Both the position numbers and the translations under genes were made by a program. The notes under the pieces were generated by a model, which was not told the DNA's origin, did no database searches, and saw only the letters and a list, made by a program, of their open reading frames with translations. Shown here in pieces: positions 36,179 through 46,335 of a DNA stretch of 64,000 bases (its first letter is position 1; every line of letters begins with the position of its first letter). Origin of the DNA: Bacteroidota bacterium (GTDB lineage: Bacteria > Bacteroidota > Bacteroidia > Chitinophagales > Saprospiraceae); contig JAKQLF010000122.1 of the NCBI GenBank assembly GCA_029567325.1, forward strand, positions 1 to 64,000. Reading direction: 5' to 3'.

Positions 36179-36889
36179 ATGAAAAACTTCTTCCAGTTTC
36201 TTTTACTATTGATCTTTGCAAGTTTACAATTCTGGGCATGCAAAGTGGACAATGACAAAGCCCTTGAAAATTTGGAAAACACCACGGTTGTGGTAGAAGA
36301 AGATACGGCAGTAAACAACAAAGTTTCCAAGAGTCCATACGAAGCACCAAAAGGGTGGTCGGAACTTTCCGTTGAAAATGGTTTCATCATTGACATCAAG
36401 TACGCCACGGAAGATAATTTCACCAAAAAGCAAATTTACGATTGTCCTAAATGCCTGCTCAGAGCCGACGTAGCAGAAGCACTCCAATTGTTACAAGACC
36501 ATCTCAAGGCAAACTTCAATCTGCGCATCAAAATGTTTGATTGTTATCGGCCTGCGCCTTATCAACAACGTCTATGGGATGCTGTCCCAAATGCTTCTTA
36601 TGTGACTCCTCCTACAAAAGGTTCCATGCATTCAAGGGGAATGGCGGTGGACCTCACTTTGGTAGATAGTTTGGGCAACGAGTTGGACATGGGCACAGAA
36701 TATGATTACTTTGGAAAGGAAGCACACATAGACCACAAAGATTTACCTGAGCAGGTTTTGGCCAACAGGCAATTTCTTCAAGAGAAAATGAAAGCCTATG
36801 GATTTGAAGGCATCAGAACCGAATGGTGGCATTTTGCGTTTACCAAAAGGTATTTTAATTTAGAAAAGTTTGTGTGGCCTTGTGAATAA
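36179..36889 (+). CDS. D-Ala-D-Ala dipeptidase-type lipoprotein (peptidase M15D, VanX-like)
   Basis: 236 residues. Lipobox LQFWAC (Cys21), then a ~30-residue acidic linker. Catalytic domain about 55-236: the M15 zinc motif SMHSRGMAVD (His151, Asp158) and EWWHF with Glu215 and His218, the general base and third ligand. The FDCYRPAPYQQRLW segment carries the conserved Arg. Family enzymes cut D-Ala-D-Ala or other D,D-dipeptides; in non-resistant bacteria the likely role is wall-peptide recycling rather than glycopeptide resistance. No vanH/A-type ligase or dehydrogenase is adjacent. cinA follows after 12 bases. Confidence 0.92.
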   Translation: MKNFFQFLLLLIFASLQFWACKVDNDKALENLENTTVVVEEDTAVNNKVSKSPYEAPKGWSELSVENGFIIDIKYATEDNFTKKQIYDCPKCLLRADVAEALQLLQDHLKANFNLRIKMFDCYRPAPYQQRLWDAVPNASYVTPPTKGSMHSRGMAVDLTLVDSLGNELDMGTEYDYFGKEAHIDHKDLPEQVLANRQFLQEKMKAYGFEGIRTEWWHFAFTKRYFNLEKFVWPCE

Positions 36890-36901
36890 CAATAGATAAT
36901 T

Positions 36902-38167
36902 ATGAATGCAACAATCGTTACAGTAGGTGATGAAATCCTAATCGGGCAAGTTGTCGATACAAATTCTGCATGGTTGGGAAGCCAATTGGTGAGTTTGGGT
37001 ATTGACGTTGCTGAAATTCGGTCCATCAGCGACAAAGAGGAGCCCATATTAGAAGCTATTGGCACCGCCTTTCAACAATCAGATCTTGTATTCATGACAG
37101 GAGGATTGGGCCCAACCAAGGACGACATCACAAAAAAAGCTATTGCGAAGTATTTCAATGCATCCATGGTTTTTCACGAAGCCACATTCGAAGTCATCAA
37201 AGCCATGTTTATCAGATTTAACCGCTCGATGTCTGAATCGCACATGGAACAATGTTATATGCCAGATAATGCGGTCATTTTGCCCAATAACATGGGAACT
37301 GCTCCGGGAATGTTGTTTCACCAAGGCGAAAAAATGTTGTTTTCCATGCCAGGTGTACCTTTTGAGATGAAAGCAATTTTTGAAGACAATATCAAGGAAA
37401 TCCTCATTCAAAAAACGGGTAATAGTGCTTTCATTCACCACCGCACTTTGATGACAGTTGGTCAAGGCGAAACTGCATTGGCTGATAAAATTCAATACAT
37501 TGTCGACACTTTTCCTCCGCAAATTTCTATGGCCTATTTGCCTTCACTCGGCAGCGTGCGTTTGCGAATTACGGGTAAAAGTACGTCTCCTTCCATCAAA
37601 GAAGAAGTAGAACATTATGCTGCTTTGGTTGAAAAAGAAGTAGATTATTATGTATACGGTTATGACAACGAGACATTGGAAGCAGCCGTAAAAAGAATGA
37701 TTGATCAAAAAAAATGGACTTTGGCTACAGCCGAAAGTTGTACAGGTGGTTATTTGGCTCACCGCTTGACCTCTATTCCAGGAAGTAGTTCTTACTTCCA
37801 AGGCAGCATCGTTTCTTATAGTAATACCGTAAAGCAAAACTTACTTGGTGTAAAGGCTGAAACACTGGCAACTTTTGGTGCCGTCAGCGAAGAAACAGTA
37901 CTTGAGATGGCTGAAGGTTGTAAAAATAGACTCAATGTAGATATCGCTATTTCTATTTCTGGAATTGCAGGTCCAGATGGAGGAAGTCCAGAAAAACCCG
38001 TTGGTACCGTATGGTTTGCCATTGCTTATCCTGGAGAAAATACCAAAGCTTATAAAATCACCGCCTCAAAGGACAGACTCAAAAATATAGAATATGCTGC
38101 CAATGTCATCATGGGAAAACTCCTGAGGAAATTGGCAGCAAAAGAATTTAGTTATCGACTTTCGTAA
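36902..38167 (+). CDS. cinA: CinA: competence/damage-inducible protein with NMN deamidase domain
   Basis: 421 residues. The N-terminal MoaB/MogA-like domain (about 1-170) has VGDEILIGQVVDTNSAWL and MTGGLGPTKDDIT. The C-terminal PncC domain (about 255-415) has TAESCTGGYLAHRLT, GSSSYFQGSIVSYSN and SGIAGPDGG. By family knowledge it deamidates nicotinamide mononucleotide to nicotinate mononucleotide and cleaves ADP-ribose, recycling pyridine nucleotides. No recA follows, unlike in Firmicutes. Its last 20 bases overlap the convergent protease gene. Confidence 0.95.
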   Translation: MNATIVTVGDEILIGQVVDTNSAWLGSQLVSLGIDVAEIRSISDKEEPILEAIGTAFQQSDLVFMTGGLGPTKDDITKKAIAKYFNASMVFHEATFEVIKAMFIRFNRSMSESHMEQCYMPDNAVILPNNMGTAPGMLFHQGEKMLFSMPGVPFEMKAIFEDNIKEILIQKTGNSAFIHHRTLMTVGQGETALADKIQYIVDTFPPQISMAYLPSLGSVRLRITGKSTSPSIKEEVEHYAALVEKEVDYYVYGYDNETLEAAVKRMIDQKKWTLATAESCTGGYLAHRLTSIPGSSSYFQGSIVSYSNTVKQNLLGVKAETLATFGAVSEETVLEMAEGCKNRLNVDIAISISGIAGPDGGSPEKPVGTVWFAIAYPGENTKAYKITASKDRLKNIEYAANVIMGKLLRKLAAKEFSYRLS

Positions 38168-41100
38168 ATCTTCCTGTTAAAATATTTTGTTCGATTGCTA
38201 CTTGGATAAAATATTGTCCGGTAGCTATTTGACTCACATTGACTTTATTGAGACCGTCAACGCTATTGCCCTTCATTACCATTTTACCATTCAAGTCATA
38301 AATGATATATCTGCCCTTTGCAGAGATAACATCTGGCACAACGAAGGTAATTTCTTCATCAGCAGGAACAGGATAAACGGTCAATCTTGACTGGAACAAG
38401 TCATCTTTGGTGCTTACAGTTGTATTTTCTATCAAAATATTGAAGTCTATGACTCCTGCCCAACCACCAACACCATTTTCAACGATGATTTTCAAAACAT
38501 CGGTGGCATTTTCTGATGGCCCAAGTTCTGGTCCTACGTTTTGATACACAATTATTCCTGCGTTGACATCCGCTTGACTAAAGGTTTCTCCCACAGAAAG
38601 TAAATTTCCACTTTTGGTGATCATACCAAAACTTACATCATTTACAATTTTATAAACCAGATTTTCTGGCGTAGTATTGCCATTCAAAGCTTCAAGAAAA
38701 CTTTTGGAAATCGACCCGGTTTTTTGATATTCTACTTTTAAAGTATTCGTACTGACAGTTGGATTGTCAACTTCCAAGTTTCCACAAAGCTCTATTTCCA
38801 GACCTTTCAATGAACCACCATTACCCGCAACAAGATCTTCAACCTTCAATGTCCAAGTTCCATTTGAAGCAGTATTGTTGAATGTATCCAATGATTCTAC
38901 AGCCTTATACTGCGCATTTGCAGTGGTCGCACATGTGAAAATTGAGGGTGCATCATTATCAAAACCAAAATTGATATTCATTCTGCGCGGACACTGATTG
39001 TTCCAAAGAATGACTGCTATATTGGTTGGCGAAATTAAGGTTCCTTTCAAATCTTTGAAATTGTCATGATCTATATTCACACTTTTGACATTCAGGTCTG
39101 TAATATTGAAATTATCACCAATCAAGATTTTGGACTCTATCGTTGGTCTTCCCGATTGAGAAAGGTTTTGAGGAAGATCAGAAGCCGCGTAGGTTTTACA
39201 AGCCAATACCTCCGTACCAAAAGCAAAAACTTCACTATTTACTGAGCCACAGCTATTACTCGCTTTGACTCTCCAATAATATATTTCAGCTTTATCCAAA
39301 GTTTTATTGGCTAGTTTGACCGTATCGGGTGTAGCGATAGAAATCTCAATTTGGTCTTGCAAAAAGCGCGGATCTTTGCTTACTTCCAAAGTATAAGTGT
39401 CCGCATTGAAAGCAGAAGTCCAAGTAAATGTTGGCAGTCCTTCAAAGTTTTTGGTTCCAGTTTCTGGACCAACCAAACTTAAGTCATCAAAATTGGTAGA
39501 TGTTACTTCATATGTGATCGTTTGGAAAGTTGTATCATTTTCAGAATCAATCGCATATAATACAATTTCGTAAAGCCCAGATGAAACATCATTACTAAAT
39601 GTAAGCTGTAGAACATTGTCAATTCCAACTTTTTCTGTAGATTTCAAAAAATTAGATTGTATACCTTCAGGAAGAGCTTTTATGGCAAAACTAACATCAC
39701 CAGAATAAGCACCTACACTCTTTGTTGACAGTCCAATATTTGAAGTATTAGGTAAACATAATTTAGTTTCATTTACTGTCGCCAATAAAAGAGCTCCTTG
39801 TTTCTCAGTAGGTGTAATTGTTAAATTGACATTGTTAATATCAAAAAAGAAATTGTCAGAAGCCTTCACCATAATTCTTGCATTGGAGGTAGTTACGTCG
39901 GGAAGAAAAATTGTTGCTTCACCATCATTAGCCGTTTTTGATGAAATCAAAATCATCTTTTCATTTTCAGGGTCCAAAACGCCATCTAAAGATAGATAGA
40001 TGTCAACGTTTTTACAGCTAACTGGGCTTAAATTAGTGTTAGCAACATCCCACGAAATAATTAAAGGCTCACCTGCTTTTATTGTCATTGGTGCGTTTGG
40101 AGATAAAACAGTAAACGGACCTGCTTGATCTGTCACATCCATCTTTACAAACTCCCAAGTTGCAAGTCCTGTTTCTGAATTATTGTCTCTTACACTTAAA
40201 GCAAAGTTTAGAGACCTTTTATATGTTGGTAATATCTCATTAATCGAGTTTACGTTTGAAATCACATTACTAGCACTTGGAAAAACCCTATAGTTATTAC
40301 CATTGGGTGGAAAAGATCTAAATATTGGTGCGTTATCTGTTGGGCTTCCTAAGGGTGTCGATTTCAGATTGGCGTCTTTCTGTTCCCAACAATATGTAAG
40401 TGTATCCTCTTTCGCATCTATGGCTGTTCCCTGTAAAATAAACGGTGTTTTAAAGGGTATTGTGCGCCCAGATTCTGGCATTTTAGTAATCTTTGGCGGT
40501 TCATTATTACTGACTATTGCATTTGCACAGCTAAAACCAGTTGACGCAGGGTCTCGCATGTAATTGTAAATTTCTATTAATGATGCATTGTGATAATAAG
40601 CATCACTTTGAGTCACCACATTGTTACTTCCACAAAGACCACCATAGGACATAATGGTACTTCCACTTCCAGGTTCAAAATCATTACCTGCTGCAATATT
40701 TTCACCACAATTATTAAAAGTGTGGTTGGCTCCAAATTGGTGTCCCATTTCATGCGCAACAAGGGTATTTGTAATTGCTATAATATTTCCTCCACTAAAA
40801 CAACTCACTCCACCACCTTTGTTACCTGCACAAGCAGCTCTTAAAAAAGCAACTCCACCTACATCTGTACATTGGTTTGTATAAACATGTGCAAAATCAT
40901 ACGTGTTTAAACCTATCAATGTATTCATAATCCCTGTGTTTTGTCCTAGAATTGTTCCTCCCACATTAGCCACAGTATATGGGTCAGTTCCAGCATCCAA
41001 AAAGACAATCTCATCATTGCGATCAATCAATTTGAGCGCAATACCCAAATCTTTTTCAAATATCTGATTCAAACGATTGATCGTTGAAACAATATCTGAA

Positions 41101-41744
41101 AGTGCCTTTTCTTTTGTACCTCTCACTGCACCCCATTCACCTGTACAAGCAATCGCCACTCTATATTCTTGCAGCACACTCGTTTTGCTTCTAGCTGTTG
41201 TATGTTTGGAGTCCGTGGACGGATTTCTGACCCCTTCCTGCTCCAAGCCACATTTTATTGGTTCTTGCTGATTGGGAAGATCTTTCATATAATAAGCATA
41301 ATAATAGTCTTTATTATTCCTGGAAACAGGTGAAATGTACATCTCCTTATCTTTTCCTTCGATACTTGCATGAAGTCCGTAAGCGCCAACATCAAATCTC
41401 ACGGAAGCTTTGCCATCTTTGCTTCTACCTTTGTAGGTCTTGATGTTGGGATATTTTCTAGCCAAGCCCTCTTGCATCATGCTATATTCTTGCACAACAA
41501 AAAGCATATCGCCCTCTGGCGTTGGCAAACTTATTTCCTTTGCACTTCTATCTGTTACTTGATTTAACTTCAATAAAAATTCTGGAAAATCAATTTGAAC
41601 GGCTTGATAATTGAACGGTCGCTCTTCTACGTTTGATTCTATCATGACTTCTGCTGGAATTGCAGTTATCCTTTCAAATAATTTCTGGGCATTCAGATTA
41701 ATAGCAAACAACAACAGCAAGGAAAAAAATAAAAACTTTTGCAT
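38148..41744 (-). CDS. secreted reprolysin-like zinc metalloprotease with P-domain and T9SS sorting tail
   Basis: 1198 residues. Signal peptide 1-19 (INLNAQ). A propeptide (about 20-190) precedes the metzincin domain, with HEMGHQFGANH at 331-341 (three His, catalytic Glu) and a Met-turn candidate STIMSYGG about 25 residues later. Fibronectin-like and Ig-like domains follow (about 480-860). A proprotein-convertase P-like domain (about 865-1005, starting CKTYAAS) and a cadherin-like repeat (about 1010-1110) come next. The last ~80 residues are a type A T9SS domain (LTVYPVPADEEITF through YFIQVAI). Exported to the cell surface or medium, likely for protein degradation. Confidence 0.93.
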   Translation of the reverse strand: MQKFLFFSLLLLFAINLNAQKLFERITAIPAEVMIESNVEERPFNYQAVQIDFPEFLLKLNQVTDRSAKEISLPTPEGDMLFVVQEYSMMQEGLARKYPNIKTYKGRSKDGKASVRFDVGAYGLHASIEGKDKEMYISPVSRNNKDYYYAYYMKDLPNQQEPIKCGLEQEGVRNPSTDSKHTTARSKTSVLQEYRVAIACTGEWGAVRGTKEKALSDIVSTINRLNQIFEKDLGIALKLIDRNDEIVFLDAGTDPYTVANVGGTILGQNTGIMNTLIGLNTYDFAHVYTNQCTDVGGVAFLRAACAGNKGGGVSCFSGGNIIAITNTLVAHEMGHQFGANHTFNNCGENIAAGNDFEPGSGSTIMSYGGLCGSNNVVTQSDAYYHNASLIEIYNYMRDPASTGFSCANAIVSNNEPPKITKMPESGRTIPFKTPFILQGTAIDAKEDTLTYCWEQKDANLKSTPLGSPTDNAPIFRSFPPNGNNYRVFPSASNVISNVNSINEILPTYKRSLNFALSVRDNNSETGLATWEFVKMDVTDQAGPFTVLSPNAPMTIKAGEPLIISWDVANTNLSPVSCKNVDIYLSLDGVLDPENEKMILISSKTANDGEATIFLPDVTTSNARIMVKASDNFFFDINNVNLTITPTEKQGALLLATVNETKLCLPNTSNIGLSTKSVGAYSGDVSFAIKALPEGIQSNFLKSTEKVGIDNVLQLTFSNDVSSGLYEIVLYAIDSENDTTFQTITYEVTSTNFDDLSLVGPETGTKNFEGLPTFTWTSAFNADTYTLEVSKDPRFLQDQIEISIATPDTVKLANKTLDKAEIYYWRVKASNSCGSVNSEVFAFGTEVLACKTYAASDLPQNLSQSGRPTIESKILIGDNFNITDLNVKSVNIDHDNFKDLKGTLISPTNIAVILWNNQCPRRMNINFGFDNDAPSIFTCATTANAQYKAVESLDTFNNTASNGTWTLKVEDLVAGNGGSLKGLEIELCGNLEVDNPTVSTNTLKVEYQKTGSISKSFLEALNGNTTPENLVYKIVNDVSFGMITKSGNLLSVGETFSQADVNAGIIVYQNVGPELGPSENATDVLKIIVENGVGGWAGVIDFNILIENTTVSTKDDLFQSRLTVYPVPADEEITFVVPDVISAKGRYIIYDLNGKMVMKGNSVDGLNKVNVSQIATGQYFIQVAIEQNILTGRFTKVDN

Positions 41745-41848
41745 AAAATATTTTATTGGTTAGGCAAGAAATTCGCTTATCTTATTAAGCTAAAAATAAT
41801 GACTTAGTTGTAAAATTAGTGTTTATTGTGAATTTGTTAGCAAAAATA

Positions 41849-42010
41849 ATACCTTTCGGAATATGGATTGACCAGAATTATTGTGTAGAAAATTTGATCG
41901 AGATCGAAAAGAGAAATTGAGGCATAGCCTAAGTTCTGGCGAAATTGAACGATGAAGATATCGAATAAATTTGCAGCAAGAAAATGGTCAAATCTATTTC
42001 CGAAAGGTAT
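41849..42010. mobile_element. MITE-like element, long form (162 bp)
   Basis: Terminal inverted repeats: the left end starts ATACCTTTCGGAA and continues to TTGACCA; the right end, read in reverse complement, starts ATACCTTTCGGAA and continues to TTTGACCA. The arms agree over about 26 bases with one shifted base. The interior has a small AGGC-ATA-GCCT hairpin and no open frame. A 70-base relative lies at 52178-52247. It occupies the gap between the metalloprotease and the large outer-membrane gene. Confidence 0.75.
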
Positions 42011-42018
42011 ATTATGCG

Positions 42019-45000
42019 TTAAAAGGTGGCCTTAATTTGTGCCCGTCCTACATGGATGGGGTTTAAATCTCCCGTTTTGCGCCCTTCATAATTGATCGTA
42101 AGATCCAGCACACCATTCAATCGTCTGGTATACAAAAGATTCCACAAGATGTTTTTACCATTTTTGAGGCCGTCCAAGATGTCATATTCCAATGGCGTAT
42201 TTGCTTTCCCTTCATAATTGATATTCACAAAGCTAAATGTAAGATCTAGTGCAGATTTATTTGAATTTCTTTGGTTGAATGCTATCGACCATTCATTGAT
42301 ATTGGCCTTTTCGTTCTGATTGATTAACTGCTTTCTGTTGTTGTATTTGTATTTGGTATTGATTCTGAAGGAAGTACTTGGCCTAAAACTTACCTCTCCA
42401 TTGATGGCAGCATACTTGATCCGATGGTCTCTATCATCAAACAATTGGGAGTCATATGTTTTTAATCCCAATGTGGAGGTCATGATAAAATCCGTGTTTT
42501 GATAAATTTGTTTTCTGATGCGCAACTCATCTTCATTGGTAGCACGGGCTTCAAAACCATTGAGCAAATTGTTTTTGAAGTTGAGATATCTGCTGATCAA
42601 AATGACGTCAAAGGATGGATTTCCCCTATTGAAATAAAAGTTATTGACATACGCTGCATTGGTCGTAACCAATTGATCCAAGCCAAACTCCATAAATGGA
42701 TTGAGCGGGCGGTCCGTCCCATTCGCCTGTGTCTTTGTATTAATCCTGATGCTCAGAAAGTTATTGAATCTGCCCAAGAATTTTTTCCATTTCACATCGG
42801 TGGAATCTATGCTCCAAAACTTTGCTGGATCTATTCTGAAACTATGGTTGAATGATAAATTGTTGGTCGTAATAAATTCATTATTGGGTAGGGCAATCCG
42901 GATATAGGTTGCGTATGGATTGGATGGATCATACCTGAAATCTGTCACATTTTGAATGGTGTCTGTTGCATTACCCACATAAACATAATCTCCGAGGTTA
43001 TTTTCTACTTTTTGAAAGATGTACTCTACTTTGGGTTCTTGACCAGAAGCCAATTGATAGTTGGTCGTGAGCTGCATCCCTTGGTTAAAACTGGTGAGCA
43101 CGTGGTCTAAACTACCAAGGGTTGTTTTCTTGGACCGTTCGTTGGGCACCAATATTTGATCAACCACTTCGTAATCTCTGTTTTTAAAGCTGAGGATAAA
43201 CCGGTTACCAGCGTTTTTATTCCAATTCAAATTCAATTCCCATTCATTGATGTCCAGGGCCTTTTCCAAATCACCCAACTTGGCAAAATCATCATTTCTT
43301 TTGTTGAATGAGAATTTAGCAAAAAATGGCCGACTAGTGTTGCTGGCAAAATAGTATCGAGTATAGTTAAAAGCATAACTCTGAGCCAATATACTGTCTG
43401 TTTTTATCAGATTGGAGGTGTTTCTTTCTGATTCTAAGGCAACACCAAATGTCGCGTCATCCAACCGTTTAAATGATCTTGAAATATTGAAATTTGGTCT
43501 CAAAAACTGGATTTCTTTCAACAATGTTTTGCTACTTGTAATGCCCAGGTCAGCCTTGATGTCCCACCCGTGAATGCGATATTCTCCCAATATTTGGTTC
43601 CTGACACCTCTATAAAAACCTTGAATGCCGTATGTAGAAAATCGATACCCGATCGACCATTGATTTTGGCGTTTCAGTACCGACTCCATTTGGATGATCG
43701 TTTCACCAATTCTGCTGATAGAATCTGTATTCCAATCCCTGATAAATTCTGCTGTGCGATAGGGGTTCAATGGGTTGAATGTTTTATCTGTCCGTTCAAT
43801 TTTAGCCTTATTGATCAAGGTTACCTTATTAGAATCCGCCACAGGAGTAATGTTTTCAAATTCAAGAAATCCTGCAAAGCCTGCATTATTTCCATCATCC
43901 AAAGTCGAAAAACGGTTCATGTCTATATTACTCATTGCAAGTTCGCTAGATAACTTGCTAGTTGCACCTAGGTTTACTGTTCCACCAAGCGTTGCCATTT
44001 GTTTCTTTTCTGGAGGTACCAATTCAATTACCGGTTCATACTTTCCTTGACCAAAACCTACATATTTGTAGACTCGACCGTTAACGCCCAAACTCACATC
44101 TATCTCATAACTTCCTTTTCCAACACCTACTTCCGAAAAACTGGCAAAGTATAAACCTTTTGTTTCGTCTGCCGAAAACCTGAGATAGGTAGGATTTGGC
44201 TCTTGTGGAAAATTGGGGTTGGTCAGTAATTCATACGTGATCTGAGCCGTCACAGATTCTCTTTCAGCAAGAGGCCTTACTCCTGACCTGTAAGCAAGCG
44301 TCCGACTATCTCCACTGGCCTCCAAGGTGCTGATGTCGACACTATCCAGTTCTATCTGGCTAGTAGAGTTTTTACTGTCCTGTTCTGTATAAAAATTGAC
44401 ATTGATTTTGTAGTTTTTGCCTACTACATCATTCCTCAAGTGATATAAAGTTCTGAAATAATTGAGGTCTGTGTATTCAAATTCTATGATGATCCTGGTT
44501 TCTCTGGCAATTAAACGATTGGGCGAAAAGATGATCTCTGCGCTGTTGTAGTCAATAACATAATCATATTCCAAGCCACGCCTCAGCAGTTCACCATTGA
44601 AATACACCTTCTCCTGACCAGAAAGGATGATGATGAATCTTTCATTGTTATTTCCGACTAAGCGATAAGGTCCCTGATTACCTTCTTTGGTTGGAATTGT
44701 TTGCCTGGCAAATTTACCCCGCGAACTGGCAACATTCACCTTGGTATTGACCTCTGCACCTCCACCGATGTATTGATCGTGATTGAGATTGATGCCTTTG
44801 AGCTTTTTTTGGAAATTCATAAAATAGGAATCCGGTCGGCGCAGTTCAAAATCTCCGGCTACCAAAGACGTTTTGTCTTTAGAAACCTCTATAAAAACTT
44901 TGTCAAACTCCTGCAAAACTTGGGTGTTCCCTTCTGGTTGAATGGGAATATTATCGTCTGATATTGCTGCAACGACTTTCAAACCGTTGCCCAATTCCCC

Positions 45001-45537
45001 ACTCATTTGCATGTCAAAATTGGAATTCAGAACCAAACTTTGGCTATTCCCAACAGAAAAACCACGAGTAAAACTCCCGTTATAAACCAAATCTTCACCT
45101 TGGATCAGCCCAATTCCTTTAGTGTTGACCGCGTCTAAATTATATATGACATCGTATTTATATTCTTCGACTTTGATCAGGGAGGTGTCAAATGCACTCA
45201 CAAGACGCGAACGAGATTCCAAATATCGGTAAGAAATCGCAATCGTATCTCCGATATTGGCTGTGTCACATGGTAAGTAGAGTTTATGAGCCTCGGCATC
45301 AAAAGAAGTAAAAAAGATGGATTGGCCACGATTTTGCAATGTGATAGAAGATGGCAAAATCAAATGTTCTTCGACAAGTGTTATGGCACAACTTGAATCA
45401 ATGACCATATCATATCTTGCCAGAAAACTTTGCGAAAATAGGGGTAAGCATGATTGTAGTAATAAAAGTATGATGCCATACTTTATCACTGAAGCATAAA
45501 TGTTTCTGAACTTATTTTTTCTGTTGCCTATCACCAA
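42019..45537 (-). CDS. very large outer-membrane beta-barrel-type protein, unnamed family
   Basis: 1172 residues. No ATG precedes the signal peptide, so the start must be TTG (45537) or GTG (45534). Signal peptide ends near residue 37 (LPLFSQS). About 40-420 is a beta-rich N-domain with GLKVVAAISDDNIPIQPEGNT, FDKVFIEVSKDKTSLVAGDFE and the Y-V-I-D-Y-N-S-A-E-I-I-F-S-P-N pattern, which I recall from SprA-like and other large Bacteroidota envelope proteins. From ~440 to the end, alternating aromatic strands suggest a barrel that closes with a terminal aromatic (KATF). Function unknown. It is related in style to, but shorter than, SprA. Confidence 0.8.
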   Translation of the reverse strand: MVIGNRKNKFRNIYASVIKYGIILLLLQSCLPLFSQSFLARYDMVIDSSCAITLVEEHLILPSSITLQNRGQSIFFTSFDAEAHKLYLPCDTANIGDTIAISYRYLESRSRLVSAFDTSLIKVEEYKYDVIYNLDAVNTKGIGLIQGEDLVYNGSFTRGFSVGNSQSLVLNSNFDMQMSGELGNGLKVVAAISDDNIPIQPEGNTQVLQEFDKVFIEVSKDKTSLVAGDFELRRPDSYFMNFQKKLKGINLNHDQYIGGGAEVNTKVNVASSRGKFARQTIPTKEGNQGPYRLVGNNNERFIIILSGQEKVYFNGELLRRGLEYDYVIDYNSAEIIFSPNRLIARETRIIIEFEYTDLNYFRTLYHLRNDVVGKNYKINVNFYTEQDSKNSTSQIELDSVDISTLEASGDSRTLAYRSGVRPLAERESVTAQITYELLTNPNFPQEPNPTYLRFSADETKGLYFASFSEVGVGKGSYEIDVSLGVNGRVYKYVGFGQGKYEPVIELVPPEKKQMATLGGTVNLGATSKLSSELAMSNIDMNRFSTLDDGNNAGFAGFLEFENITPVADSNKVTLINKAKIERTDKTFNPLNPYRTAEFIRDWNTDSISRIGETIIQMESVLKRQNQWSIGYRFSTYGIQGFYRGVRNQILGEYRIHGWDIKADLGITSSKTLLKEIQFLRPNFNISRSFKRLDDATFGVALESERNTSNLIKTDSILAQSYAFNYTRYYFASNTSRPFFAKFSFNKRNDDFAKLGDLEKALDINEWELNLNWNKNAGNRFILSFKNRDYEVVDQILVPNERSKKTTLGSLDHVLTSFNQGMQLTTNYQLASGQEPKVEYIFQKVENNLGDYVYVGNATDTIQNVTDFRYDPSNPYATYIRIALPNNEFITTNNLSFNHSFRIDPAKFWSIDSTDVKWKKFLGRFNNFLSIRINTKTQANGTDRPLNPFMEFGLDQLVTTNAAYVNNFYFNRGNPSFDVILISRYLNFKNNLLNGFEARATNEDELRIRKQIYQNTDFIMTSTLGLKTYDSQLFDDRDHRIKYAAINGEVSFRPSTSFRINTKYKYNNRKQLINQNEKANINEWSIAFNQRNSNKSALDLTFSFVNINYEGKANTPLEYDILDGLKNGKNILWNLLYTRRLNGVLDLTINYEGRKTGDLNPIHVGRAQIKATF

Positions 45538-45587
45538 AAATTAATCAACCATCGAAATTTATAATAGAACAGATCGATGAGTGTAGG

Positions 45588-45595
45588 CAAATATA
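45588..45595 (-). promoter_or_regulatory. -7 box (TATATTTG) of the large outer-membrane gene
   Basis: Exact TAnnTTTG on the minus strand, 50 bases upstream of the TTG/GTG start. It supports a start close to 45534-45537 rather than an internal Met after the signal peptide. Confidence 0.5.
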
Positions 45596-45604
45596 CTCTA
45601 AGCT

Positions 45605-46234
45605 TTAGAAGCTTATCCCCATCATCAATCCTATTCTTGGTTTTATACCGGTATACTCTCTGTCGAAAACACTATAGTAGTAAGTATATGGAAAGCCCTC
45701 CATTTGGTCGCCTGAGTCCGTCACATCACTATACCTCACTCCTCCACCAACAAAAAAATCAAGATTTATTCTGGAAGTAAGGTCTATGTGTGTTCCTATC
45801 AGTAAACCACCTTCAATGGCATTTATTTCCCTCTTTGCTATGTTCCTTAACGGTTCGGGTACCCCATTTACGTATTTATAAAAGGCGTTTTCTGAAGATA
45901 ATGAAAGATATTGAGCATAAGGAGCTCCATAAAAACTGATGTTGTTTAAAAACCAAGCGCCTTTGTGGTTGGACAACATGAATCTATACTGAGCTGCCAA
46001 TTCAAAACCACCCAATTCTTCATCGGAATTTTTTTTCAAAATAAACGATGGCATGATGATGATGGATGACTTTCTGTCCCCAAAAAATCGTTCGTAACCA
46101 AACTGAAATTGTGAATTGCCCAACTCGGGAATGCCTAATTTGATGGCATTTCTATATGGATAATTTGGAGATTCTTGAGCGCCCAATTGGGAAAACATAA
46201 ATAACACTATAAAAATGGTAATTGCCCTTTTCAT
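45605..46234 (-). CDS. small outer-membrane or periplasmic protein, unrecognised
   Basis: 209 residues. Signal peptide about 1-19 (FSQLGAQ). The mature part alternates short beta strands with aromatic girdles (LGNSQFQFGYERFF, ELAAQYRFML, FFVGGGVRYSDV) and ends in RIGLMMGISF with a C-terminal Phe, the pattern of a small eight-stranded barrel. No family name can be assigned. It stands alone between two other minus-strand genes. Confidence 0.75.
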   Translation of the reverse strand: MKRAITIFIVLFMFSQLGAQESPNYPYRNAIKLGIPELGNSQFQFGYERFFGDRKSSIIIMPSFILKKNSDEELGGFELAAQYRFMLSNHKGAWFLNNISFYGAPYAQYLSLSSENAFYKYVNGVPEPLRNIAKREINAIEGGLLIGTHIDLTSRINLDFFVGGGVRYSDVTDSGDQMEGFPYTYYYSVFDREYTGIKPRIGLMMGISF

Positions 46235-46335
46235 TATTATATTTTTATTTGATCATTAACTCTTTGGTATTCAAAATTTACAACGTTTTCCTGTGCATAA
46301 GAGTTACCAAAAAAGAGAAATATATGGTTTTCTGA

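Noticed and set aside
36179-36889. Vancomycin resistance gene vanX
   Set aside because: The family matches, but there is no vanH or vanA neighbour and the protein is a lipoprotein, so a wall-recycling role is more likely.
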